A stretch of 64,000 nt of DNA from the NCBI GenBank assembly GCA_036186865.1, contig AP025053.1, positions 11,783,403 to 11,847,402 on the forward strand. Reading direction: 5' to 3'. This document shows positions 23,037 through 33,733 of the stretch, piece after piece. The DNA is from Eustoma russellianum (lineage: Eukaryota > Streptophyta > Magnoliopsida > Gentianales > Gentianaceae). The notes beneath the pieces were generated by a model that did not search any database, was not told the origin of the DNA, and was given only the letters and a program-made list of their open reading frames with translations. Both the position numbers and the translations under genes were made by a program. The first letter of the stretch is position 1. The number at the start of each line of letters is the position of its first letter.

Positions 23037-25990
23037 TGTAGAGAAAAAGGGGTTTGAGTGATTTTCAAATACATGATTTAAATGTGCTTGAAAACGTGCA
23101 TGACATAAATGTGCATGATACATTGCATATTACTTGCCTTATATAATTCACATATAATGTTGCCGTACTAACGAGCCATGAAGATTTAAAGCTTACATCA
23201 AATGGCAAACATTTGTTGTGTTTATACTATTTTCAGGTGCCACCATTAATGAACTAAACTAGTTCATTAAGTGAAGTACTTAGTTAATTAAACTAAGTAG
23301 TTTATTAAAGGAAGCTACATTTGAACAAGGCACAAAGGCAACAAGACTAAGAAAGGAAAGTCTCCTCCTCCTCTCTTCATTAATATACACGCATATATAT
23401 ATACAAAAATATATATTTTCAGATTTTTTGAAAAAGGCACATACACATGTATTCCAACGTACTACCGACACGTTATATATTTTACATACGTACGTTAAGG
23501 TCACACCATCATACTTAACTCATATTTATGAGTATATTCAGGTCTTATATCATATGATATAAGTCATGGTGATGACAAATTAAATACGACACGTTAAAAG
23601 GTTCTAAACCGAAAATTGTCGTATCGGGCGAATACCGAAACTTCGCCAACGTGTCACGTACTTGCCATAATTAGATGGCCAGCCCATACACTTCAAAAAT
23701 ACTTATTATTTTTGTGCATATGATGATATTCTCAGCCATAAAATCATTCCATGTTGGCACACACAAATCACCCCACATTAAGGCCAAATTGTAGAGATTC
23801 CAATTTCAATTTTGTCACATGTTAATGGCGACACTTTAGACCAGCCAAATGCTGAAAATTAAAGTTATATTATATATATTATGTGTAACATAATATATAT
23901 AACATGTGCAAAAAGTTGGAATTTAATTAGAGAAAAATCGGGTAATCGATAAACATCGAAAATTCGGTTTCCTACGTACACAACACATGGAACATTTTGG
24001 CTCATCATACGACATGTATCTAGACACTTTTTACATAATTAAATTAAGGGCTGATTGGAATATAACATGTGTGTATTATTAAATGTGCACTATTTTACAC
24101 AGTTTGCAAAATAAAATTCAGCACATGCATATACATATCATACATGCCTATACAGTTGAGATGGAGCATAGGTGGAGCCTTGTTGGCATATTGATTGGTC
24201 AAGAATGAAGCATACAAAGTTGGTGACATAAAGAAAGGAGCTACAAAAGGTAACATTTCAAACAATGTCACATTTGTAACACATGCTGAAAATTTCAGCA
24301 TGTGTGCTTTACAATGGCCGAATTTTATCTCTTGATAAACCATATTTTACCATCTTGAATCATGAGGATTAATTGAGGATGTTATATAATGTTTTGAATT
24401 AATTATGAAATTAAAATGGTGATATTTTTAATATCACACATGCTGAAAATTTCAGCATGTGTGTAATGTATAGTGGCTGAAATTTAGTCCACATTTGTGT
24501 CTAACTTTTATTCCACACATGATGAGAATATTGCATACTAAATGATGATTGAATTGTTGGATTAAATCAATGCAAAATAGGCAATATTTTGAATAAGAGG
24601 TGGATGTTACACATGCTGAAATTTCAGCATGTGCAAGACATGTCATGGCCGATTTTATCAACCTTTTTGGAGAAATATTATCTTGCTTAATTTATGTGAT
24701 AATCTTGGATGTTATGGCAACTATTTTATGATGATTTTGACACATGTTTTTAGTGGAATTCTCAGATTTTCTTAGTCATCAAGTGATAACAACATTCAAC
24801 CAATCAATGAGTGCCAAGTAAGCAAAAGTTAAATGATCATCCAATGAGGAGGGTGTCAAGTAAGCAAGATCATGTCACAACGATGCCACACATACTCCCA
24901 AGGACTTAGAAGATAATTTTCAAGAGGGGAAGGCACCAATAGGGGGCGGCCAAAACAATTAAAAAGGAAGGAAGAAGAGCAAAAACAAGAACAAGAACAA
25001 AAGTTGCAAATTAAGAGATCAAAAGTGTTCTAGCCTTCTTCTTCTACACTCTCTTTCTTTCTTCTTTCTAAAAGCCTATTGTACTTACATTCATATTCTT
25101 GAATAGTCTTATTTTAGACCACCACACATTCTTTATCTTTGTAAAAGATGATCAAGGTGTGATCAATCTTCAATCTTGCAAGGTGGTGGTGTTCGTGCGA
25201 ATTGTATTTATCGTACAAGGTTTGTAAAGGGTTGGAGTTGGTGTGTAACTCCATCAACCCTGTGGTAAGGTGTTTTTGTATTGTGTGATTAGTGTGAACC
25301 GAGGAAGGTGTTCTTCGAAGACTGGAGTAGGTTGTTGATAACCGAACCATTATAAAATTCTTGGTGTCATTTACTTTCAGCACTGATTTTCTGTTTCAGC
25401 ACTGTTTACTGTTTTTAATCACGTTCGTAAAAATAGTAAACGAATTTCAAAAATCACGAAATTTTCAGGAAACATAACCACACGAAATTTTCAGAAAACA
25501 TCCCAAGTTCTGAGACTAGTGCAGTCTGATTTTCAGGCTTGCAAAGGTTGAGACTTTGAGTGTATTTGAGTAACTTCCCAAAAGACTTTTTCAAAACTGT
25601 TTCAACCCATTTAAATACAACATATAAGGGGTTATTGGTTAAAATTTCAGAGCATTTGGAGTTACGTACAAATAGGAATTAATTTTTCAAATCAGTTTAC
25701 CGTTTCTGGCAGATTCGCACAATCTGGCCACCAACGATTTTTGAAGGGGTTAGAGGTTGAATTTAATCTGAAATATTTAGGAGACACTCATAACATCTGA
25801 GGCTAAGTTCTCTCAAAATTTCAGAATTTTTGAAGACCTACAACCTAGTTTTAAAAACGTTTTAAAACTGGTTCTGAAAACAGAAACTGTTTTCAGAAGT
25901 TGGGTTTTTGGTTCAATCTAATTTTAAAAACCACATTTTCCGCACCCACTATTCAACCCCCCCTTCTAGTGGTGCATTGCAGATCCTACA
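23037..25990 (+). repeat. E2 3' LTR, 2.95 kb
   Basis: TGTAGAG...CTACA. Palindromes at 24279-24305, 24436-24462 and 24610-24633. Relative to the 5' LTR it has short deletions (for example near 24035 and 25490) and scattered substitutions. Confidence 0.88.
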
Positions 25991-26935
25991 TATATTAGGG
26001 TTAGAAACGCTCTTAAAATAACCAAACGATAAGGTAAATGACATATTGGCATACGACAAAATTCGTTAATGAACATTGCGATTTGGTCATAGGAATTATT
26101 ACAATACAAATAAGTAACAATTTAAATTTAGGATAAATTAAATCAAAACAAAACACATGACACAAGAAATTAAAACAACATAAATAAATGAAAAAGAAAG
26201 TAGGACATAGTAAATAACTTGGAAAAGAAAAAAAGGAAAAATGAGTTTATATATATACACTTGGCACCATTTAGGGCAGGAAAAGGTAGAAGAAATTGTG
26301 GTTAGAAAATATCCCAACAAAATACCAAGTGTAACCAAATGATAGTATTTTGTCCCATTCTACCTACTCCCACTACTCAAAAATTTCAATCATTGTACCA
26401 TTTGGATAGAAGACAAAATATTTTTTTTTAAACCAACTATATGAATCTTTTTCTTTATCACCTTTTATTCTTATATGTTGGTTTGAATATTTACACTAAC
26501 CATAAAGATATTAATTTCCATCCATATAAAGCCTCACAAAATCATCATCAATTACATAAACAAATCAAAGGGTAGAAATCATGAAAATAAGACCAAGTAG
26601 GCTATAAAATGGCCTTATGGACGAATGTCTACAAATGTGCATATGAATGATGATCATCAAAAACATGTATGATAAAGTATGTTAGACATGCTTATGATGC
26701 ATACATAAACATCCTAAAGCAAGATCATGAAAACATATGAAACCAACATACCATAGAAAATACATAATGATTTTTTCATGAACAAATACATCAACCAACA
26801 CATCAAAGTCATCTTATGAGTACAATTTTCCTAACCTAGAAAAACTCTTCATTTTCCTTCTTTATATTCCATATATATTATATAAGAATGTTCATTTTAT
26901 TAATTTTGTATACACATGGTCATTTTTGTCAACAT
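25991..26935. other. Flank of E2 and target region of E3, non-coding
   Basis: The TATAT target copy, then A/T-rich sequence that should continue the gypsy-like LTR begun at 17670; the matching 5' LTR start is not in the window, so this cannot be tested here. I see no ORF of note. AACAT at 26931-26935 is the left candidate target duplication of E3. Confidence 0.4.
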
Positions 26936-29840
26936 TGTTGTACCCGCCAAATAATGGTACTATATCCGGGGCTAGCATGAAGCAGGACAATTGAACGACA
27001 TTTCTAGAAGAGAATATTTTAGAAATTACCAACGATTTTCTAATGGTGAAAGGAAATAGTATATTACCCCAAGTAAAGATTATGAAGCGTATGGGTTGAT
27101 AGTTCCTCCTCAAGACCATTCACAAAATTTCGGCATGGAGCATGGAGACATTAAAGTGGAGCCTTTTTACCACAAGAAATAACTCTTGTTGTAGTAAGCA
27201 TTTAGTGTCTTAATTAAAAGAGATTTAAAAGATAAAAAGGGGAAAAGCCTTTCTTTTCCCCATAAAGGCAGCCGGGTAAGGGAGGCATAAAGGAGACCAC
27301 CTTTTTGCCGAAAGGGCTTAACTACATTCCTTAAGTGTTTATTAAAGCTACCATGCAAATAGCTATAGGTAAGGTAGTCACAAAATCATGATGTTGTAAG
27401 AATGTGTAACTCATTAAAAGTCCCACTAACATTGAGGGACGCATGGAGCTAGGAGATTAAGGACCAAATTCTACCATTTTCCTTAAGTATCTAGTAACCT
27501 TTTTCATTAAACATTCTAAAAAAAAGTGGTTCAAGCATGGTGGAGCACCCTAACCACCGAAATTAAACTATGGGTAACCCATAATAATTTCTTTACCACC
27601 ATAGAAACTTTAGAAAAAGTAGTTTAAAATTTCTAGAAGGGGGTATGATGGCTAAGGAGTAAGTGAGTTTAGGGAATAATTCTCCAATAGGGTGAACCAA
27701 TGGCACCTCAATTCAAACCATAGTCCCCTTCAGTTTAATTATTTCAATTCCATAGAAAGTATACTCACATGGTATATCCATAGGTAAACATAGTTATGCA
27801 TGGTATGGGATACATATATATACATACGTATAGGAAGTGTGTATGTCGTGTTTATTTATATATGTATATTTGGCCTATGACTTGATATTGGCCTAAAGGG
27901 TTTTAGTGAAAGGCGTATTCGTAAGATACTAGTTGAAACTACACTTTAAACACATATATGTGTAGTGTACAAAAATTTAGATAGGAAAGGGGGTGAGTTA
28001 TGATCATGGATAAGATGCAATGGAATTTAACTTATATATATATATAAGTGCAACCACTTATATTTTCGGCCATGAGGCCTTATGGAGCCAATAATGGTTT
28101 TAAGGCTCTTCAAGCAAATTCAAAAATGGTGAACTATGATTAGACTTTAAATGAATACCATGATTGTGTCCATGCACATGAAAAACTTTTTGCTCCTCTC
28201 TTAAGAAGGCCACCGGATGTGCCTAGTCAAGAGGGCTTTTTCTCTCTCTTCATTTAACAAGGAATCTTATACTACATTCCTAACTCATTTTCATCCTCAA
28301 AGTCACAATGGAACAAGAGATTTTTTTCCTTTTTCCCCTCAATAAGAACGGCTAAACACTAGCAAAGAGGCCTCGTGAAAGATTTAAGATCACTTTTACT
28401 AAAGAGGGGGGGGGGGTCTTAACTACTCATCTTAAATGCTTACAAAAGCAACGTTATGAAATGGGTAGGCCTATAGTAGTCATGTTATGATATTACTTAA
28501 GCTTGGATAACTCACTAGGACCGTGAGTTACAAGAAAAGGAGGGGAGTATAGGAACAACTCTACCATTAACCTTTAGCTCAATTACTTAACCACTTCTCA
28601 CATAAACACCCTCAAAAGACTACTTAAGTGAGATGGAACAACCGGAAAAGGGCTTCAACCGCCGGATTGATCATGGGGGAAGCCAAGAGTCACCCTAGTC
28701 TTACTATGATTACTTTACCTCAACCACATAACTAAAAAGTAACTCAAGTTGATGAAGATAGTTAAAGAAACTTTCTCTCCCCCTCTTCTCCCAAACCACA
28801 TGGCCAAGGTTGCACAAAGAAGACTTACGAGTCATCCAAGCTCAAGTTGGTCTAGGTAAGCAAATCCTTAACTTTTCAAGAGAATTTCTACATCCTTCAT
28901 GGAATGAAACTCATAATGCTACCCTCTTTCTTGCTCACCAACCGTGACCTCCAAGGTCACTAGTTTCAAAATTTTCAAGCTTTTGAAAGGTGCTAGTCTT
29001 AAGAGGCTTGAACACTACTCAAGTTCCATTTTGGTAAGTCCATCTAACCCCTATTTAGCACATCTTAACTTAAGAATATGGACTAACATTTGTTCTTTTC
29101 TCCTCCTCAAAACCGTGGGGTTCACATGTGAAGAAGAGGAGAGCTTCACTCATTTCATACCCATTTCAAGCTAAGGAAAGGAGTAAGTTGGAAAAGGCAA
29201 GTACACTATACATACTCTTGACTTGGATGTGAAAGTGCATGCTTGAATGTCTAGATATTAATAAGTTTTAATCTTAGAAGTGAAATGCTAAGTTTAATGC
29301 ATGAAACTTTCGGACCCTTGAGTATAGTGGCTTGCATGTGTGAGATTTACTCCAGAGGTGGATTCTTTGTTGCTCTTAAGTATGAATATGAGGTAAATCT
29401 AAGATGAATGAGACAAAGATCTTGTCTTTGGCATGTATGGGGGACGGTTGGATGAAAGAGGGGAAAATAAATGTAGTCCTTGTAAGAAATTGTAACTTGT
29501 GGGGTAAAGTGTGAACAAGATGTGTGCTTTATGTGTTAAGCTTGATATGTTCATTATGGAGATATTATTTTTCCCTTGCATGCGTATAAACGGGCTACTT
29601 TGGGGGTTAGGGTGTGTATGCACCAATTATACCAAGGATTGATTCTAGTAAGAACATGATGTGCATGGCCAAAAGAGTGATATATGTATTTTTCAAACTG
29701 GTTTTAGGTGATGTGTAAATGACTTTTAAAATGTGTTAGAACCTGCAAATCCACATGCTAAAGGTGTACTTGATGTTCAATAAGGTGTTTAAGCCAAACA
29801 ACTCAAGTTGGGACCTTTTAGTAAGGAAATGTGACAAAAT

Positions 29841-30240
29841 TGGAACTTACTGGAACATGACAGATTATTGTGTCGTTTTGTAGGACCTGAAAAGGGACCT
29901 TAGAAGTATTCAATTTAGCTAATTTTTGGCGTAGCACTAGCCCTATGTGTATAGTAAATATGAGAGCTGGGATTTTGTTAAAAGGAGTTACGGTTTATTT
30001 TTAACGAAATTTTTAGTATAACTGGTCAAACTGGAAATTACTGGAATGAACAGATTTTACGTGACATAATGATTGACCCGGAAATGGACCCTAGAAATAT
30101 GCAATTGGGCTGATTTTTCGTAGGATGCTAGCCCTATGTGTTTGCTAAGCATGTGAGTTGTAATTTTTGAAAAATGACGTATGGATTGGTCACAATAAAA
30201 TTTGTAGCAAAATTGGTCATTCCAGAATTCAGCATGTAAC
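29841..30240 (+). repeat. Two ~190-bp tandem modules in E3 5' LTR
   Basis: TGGAACTTACTGGAACATGACAG at 29841 and a related TGGAAATTACTGG block at 30032 open two modules 191 bp apart. Each continues with a GGACCTTAG-like block, GCTAGCCCTATGTGT and a GAAATTTTTAG-like block. The 3' LTR has the same two (about 36650-37050). Confidence 0.75.
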
Positions 30241-30994
30241 CGTTTTGGGAAAAAGAATAAATGATCCCTTTAACGATATTATAATTCCACAAAAATTTTA
30301 TGACAATTACTTAAGACATATGTGAGAGTGTTTATGTAAACCACTTATCTTAGAATGATTATTTTAAGGGGTAATCACCAAAGTTGAGTGAGCGTTACTA
30401 ATCTGGAATTTTGGGCAGAATTGAGGAATTTGCTGTGGGGCTTTGTCTTGGTGGGCTTAGACTTAATTATGTAGTTTGGGCTTATGATCACTGATTATTG
30501 GTATGTCTACAGCAGTTTTCCAAGGTTGGCCCAAATTAAATGAAGCTTAATGGGCTTATATAAAAGGTAAAAGAAAGGACACTGCATTGCTGAAATTCAG
30601 CAGCACCCTATTTTGTAATTAAATAGATTAAGTGTCTTACATGTCTCGTATCGTCACGAAAATCATATTACAAATAGAGAAGATACTCTTATGCATATGT
30701 ATGACAAGAACTCATGGTAATGGGCCTAAAACACGAGGTTTTGAGGCAGCATATATGGAATGAATATTCTGGAAATTTTTACAGCCTAAAGGATAAGTTG
30801 TACGTATGTGTAACGCATTATATCATGAATTGCAGTGTACATGTCATGCATTGCATCATCGTCATTTACATGATTTATGGAAATGATTTTATGAGAAAGA
30901 AATATGAAAAAGCGTTTTTAAAGAAAAGATTTTGTTTTTAAAAGAACGCTTCCCACCGGTACCGTGCGTTTTTCTGGTCAGTAAGGACCCGTTC

Positions 30995-31179
30995 CAGATC
31001 CGGGGTTAACTGATCTGATGATATGGATCATCCAGGCACGGAGAGAATAGACCTGATATCGACCGTTCAGGCCTGGAGAGAATAGACCTGATAAGTGATG
31101 ACGTGACCGCTCCGAATCCGGGAATAATAGATTCGAAGAGAAATAAGTGACCGCCTCAGATCCGGGTGAATAGATCTGA
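30995..31179 (+). repeat. Dyad-symmetric repeat array in E3 5' LTR
   Basis: Perfect arms CAGATC/GATCTG (30995-31000, 31012-31017), CGAATC/GATTCG (31113-31118, 31130-31135) and TCAGATC/GATCTGA (31156-31162, 31173-31179), with two weaker units between (CAGGC or CAGGCC against GACCTG). The core is CGGGAATAATA-like. TGACGTGACCGC, with an ACGT core, lies between units. The 3' LTR copy is near 37799-37985. Confidence 0.8.
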
Positions 31180-31536
31180 ATACTCTCTTGTTTTCTTGAC
31201 GATGATGTTTTGAACGAAAGAACTTATCCTCATTTTTATCATAATGCATCACACGTACATAATCATGCATGTCGCATTTAATGAGTCATCGAATACGAGT
31301 ACGTGATTCTTAGACTAAGGCGTTATGACTTGTTAGCTCATAAGTTATGATCGTTATTGAGTGATGATCTTTTCATAAGTTATGAACTTTGGTATGTTTC
31401 AATCTTTGATAAGTTATGAGCTGATTTCTTACGGGTGTTGAATGGAAGGTCAGGTATGTTTCTAAACCGAATTTTGGGGTTCGGTTCTTGTATGTACTTT
31501 CCATCTAATTCATGATTATTTATAGTTTACTTGATG

Positions 31537-31549
31537 GTGACGTTGTCAC
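31537..31549 (+). promoter_or_regulatory. Conserved GTGAC-N3-GTCAC stem in gypsy-type LTR
   Basis: GTGACGTTGTCAC here and at 38343-38355 and 42634-42646. E5 has centre AAA (47898-47910) and copy g has centre AAT (648-660), as written on the plus strand. The stem is constant and the centre varies. It sits before a CCTATTTTTCCTCC block in every LTR. It contains an ACGT core in E3 and E4 only. Role unknown. Confidence 0.65.
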
Positions 31550-31958
31550 TCATCCCCTATTTTTTCCTCCCAGACGCCGCCGGGAATAAAGTGGAATGAA
31601 TTGAAGATAAACCTAGGGTTCCTTACCCGTAGAAGCGCGAGAGATGGATGGCCTAGGAGACTTGACGAGATGGTTGTGATTGATGATCCTTTTTTATGAA
31701 ATTGTGATGGAAACAATTACTTTTGGGAATTTCCGTACTTTATGATTGGGTTGTAAAACTGATAATGGCTTCGTAGACGTTTTTATCTTAAAGTTTTTAT
31801 TCTACCTCGTTTTTGCTTACTTGTTGACGTGTAAGCATGAAAGTCCTTATATTTTATTCTGGACTTTGTTATGTTATGGACTGACGCCTGGTACTCTCCG
31901 TAGTGAAGTACGGCCGGCGCAACGTATCCGGCTGGGCCGGGGTGCAGGGCACTACATG

Positions 31959-31970
31959 TGGTATCAGAGC
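31959..31970 (+). promoter_or_regulatory. E3 primer binding site (initiator-Met tRNA)
   Basis: TGGTATCAGAGC two bases after the LTR end. Confidence 0.92.
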
Positions 31971-32261
31971 GAAGGCTCCAGATCCGGGCAGAATATAGAA
32001 TTAAGTTACGATTTTAGTCAACTAAGTTTGATCTTAGATCTAAGTCCTGATCCTAGATGAGACTTGACCTTAGACCAGGATGACTTAGACTGGAAGTTAG
32101 GGTGTCGATTTAATGATAAAACCCTTGTTTATGGCATTTTATAGAATTTGACCCATATTATATCTATTCACATGCCACTGAGGATTTTCATTGAGTTACA
32201 AGTTAAATCTTGTCGCTTGTCACGGTATGACTTCGAATAAAACCGACGCTATGTGGTGTAG

Positions 32262-32822
32262 ATGACATCACAGACCGGTATGCTGGCATCACCACTATCA
32301 CCCCCAGGAAGCATTGGATTTTATTACCGACAGCTAGTTAAAGCACAAATTCCAGGGTTTGACGGGGAGGCTAGCCCAGAGGAGGCAGAGCAATGGTTGA
32401 ACGAAGTTGAGAATAAGCTTCGGTGGGTGAAAGTGCCGGATGAGACAAGGGCACGAATAGTCCGGCCATTCTTGATAGGTAAGGCCGGCCAGTGGTGGAG
32501 ATCAAGTATCCAGCCACTGCCACGACCCATAGTCTGGGCAAGGTTCCTAAAAGAATTATGTGGGGCTTTCCTCTCTCTAGACTTGTCCATGGAGAGGACT
32601 GAAGACTTTGATATGCTAAAACAAGAACCGAACACCACTGTCTCAGAGTATGTCCGTCAATTTAGGACGTTAAGACGATACGCTCCCTTGGTTATGGAGG
32701 ATGAACAGTGGAAGATAACCATATTAATGCGTGGTATAAGCTTCCAGATTAAGACCCGGTTGGACCAGGCGCACTCAAGGACCTTTGATGAACTGGTGAA
32801 GGACTGCTATAAAGCGGAGTGA
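32262..32822 (+). CDS. E3 gag fragment (Retrotrans_gag domain)
   Basis: A 186-residue ORF starting MTSQTG about 300 bp after the 5' LTR. IPGFDG, EAEQWLNEVENKL, KAGQWWRSS, WARFLKEL, SEYVRQFRTLRRYAP, EDEQWKITILMRGI and RTFDELVKDCYKAE are the expected blocks of a gypsy Retrotrans_gag (capsid) domain in order. It stops at TGA 32820-32822 right after this domain, where gypsy gag normally goes on to a zinc knuckle. A basic Lys/Arg-rich stretch follows out of frame, with no CCHC motif and no pol. Whether the fragment is expressed or used is unknown. E4 and E5 carry dead versions of the same region. Confidence 0.82.
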   Translation: MTSQTGMLASPLSPPGSIGFYYRQLVKAQIPGFDGEASPEEAEQWLNEVENKLRWVKVPDETRARIVRPFLIGKAGQWWRSSIQPLPRPIVWARFLKELCGAFLSLDLSMERTEDFDMLKQEPNTTVSEYVRQFRTLRRYAPLVMEDEQWKITILMRGISFQIKTRLDQAHSRTFDELVKDCYKAE

Positions 32823-33694
32823 GAAAATAAGATAGCAGAAGGACGAAAGAAGAGACATAATGGACACGATAAGAAAAGGGGTAGAAGGTGGTAGCCATAC
32901 CAATATGGAACTAACAACAAACCAATCAAGAATATTAGTCTGGATCGAAGAATGATGTATCCAGGGAACTTTGAAATGTTAAAACCACAACCAGGTATGT
33001 CTGACCATCTAACGTAAAATGCAAAGTACTTACGTTTTACCTTGCTTGTTTCCCAAGTATGAATAGTTGTAGAACGCTGAGATAAGAACCCTAAGAGAAG
33101 ACCTCTACATACCTAGTAGTGAGTAGACAAGCAGACAACTAGAGTAACACAACTAAAGCATGCAAACTAGATTATGTTACAAGGTTTGGGGTTCTCATTA
33201 AGCAGGTAAGTACTTGGATAAATATAACCCCATAAGACTACAGTAAAGAATTGGAAATCGCTACTTAGGATCAATGATTTGTTTGGTCCACCCGGAATGA
33301 ACAACTAAGGAATTGTATAAGGACCAAGAGGCATATAATAGCTAGTTATCTTGCATGAAGGAATTTCCCTAGAAGTAAGTTCATGGAATAATGTAAGATG
33401 AGAAGATATATGTAGAGGAACTGTCACAAGATCATTGGAGAGATAGAGTATGATATTTGTCATACGATTACGCGTAAGTTCAGGATTATAAATTGGGAAT
33501 TGCCCAACACACTCTAGCAGTGACGTCGTTGCCCCGTGGGATCGGTTGTAGCATAAGATTTTAAATGATCCAGTAGGTACTGATGGCATCATTCGTCCCC
33601 TACCCTATAAGAATTCACGGATTTTATAGGAAAGAAGAATACCGGAGGTACCATGAAGAGGTATAAGGAAACGTAAAGCTTATACCATACTAAC
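32823..33694 (+). other. E3 internal region, non-coding remnant
   Basis: No protease, RT, RNase H or integrase motif found in any frame. The first ~100 bp is a Lys/Arg-rich remnant of the gag C-terminus. The rest is unrecognised and holds only short chance ORFs. Confidence 0.6.
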
Positions 33695-33733
33695 TCCTGT
33701 TTCGAGGATGAAACTTATATTAAGGGAGGAGAA
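33695..33733 (+). promoter_or_regulatory. E3 pol-tail remnant and polypurine tract
   Basis: GTTTCGAGGATGAAAC (33699-33714) would read as an FEDE-containing tail like the C-terminus of gypsy chromovirus pol, and AAGGGAGGAGAA (33722-33733) is the purine tract that ends at the 3' LTR. Together with the gag fragment it shows that the middle of the element was lost. Confidence 0.65.

Larger units (their letters stand above)
17810..25990 (+). mobile_element. E2: gag-only Sirevirus derivative with intact ends
   Basis: Complete insertion with target duplication TATAT (17805-17809 and 25991-25995), two LTRs of about 3.0 kb, initiator-Met primer site, a nearly open gag and the five-tract purine cluster. 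Protease, integrase, RT and RNase H are all missing: the internal region is 2,207 bp against 5,365 bp in E1, and gag sequence passes within about 70 bp to the leader of the purine cluster. It must have moved using proteins from other elements. The LTRs differ from each other by a few percent by eye, so it is older than E5. Confidence 0.9.
26936..31956 (+). repeat. E3 5' LTR, 5.02 kb
   Basis: Starts TGTTGTACCC and ends CACTACA. Contains a poly-G run near 28407 that is shorter in the 3' LTR, two ~190-bp modules (29841-30240), the dyad array (30995-31179) and the GTGACGTTGTCAC stem (31537-31549). No ORF of note. Confidence 0.85.

Noticed and set aside
25990..26010. TTAGGGTTAG-like telomere repeat next to E2.
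   Set aside because: Only a single partial unit; no tandem telomeric repeats.
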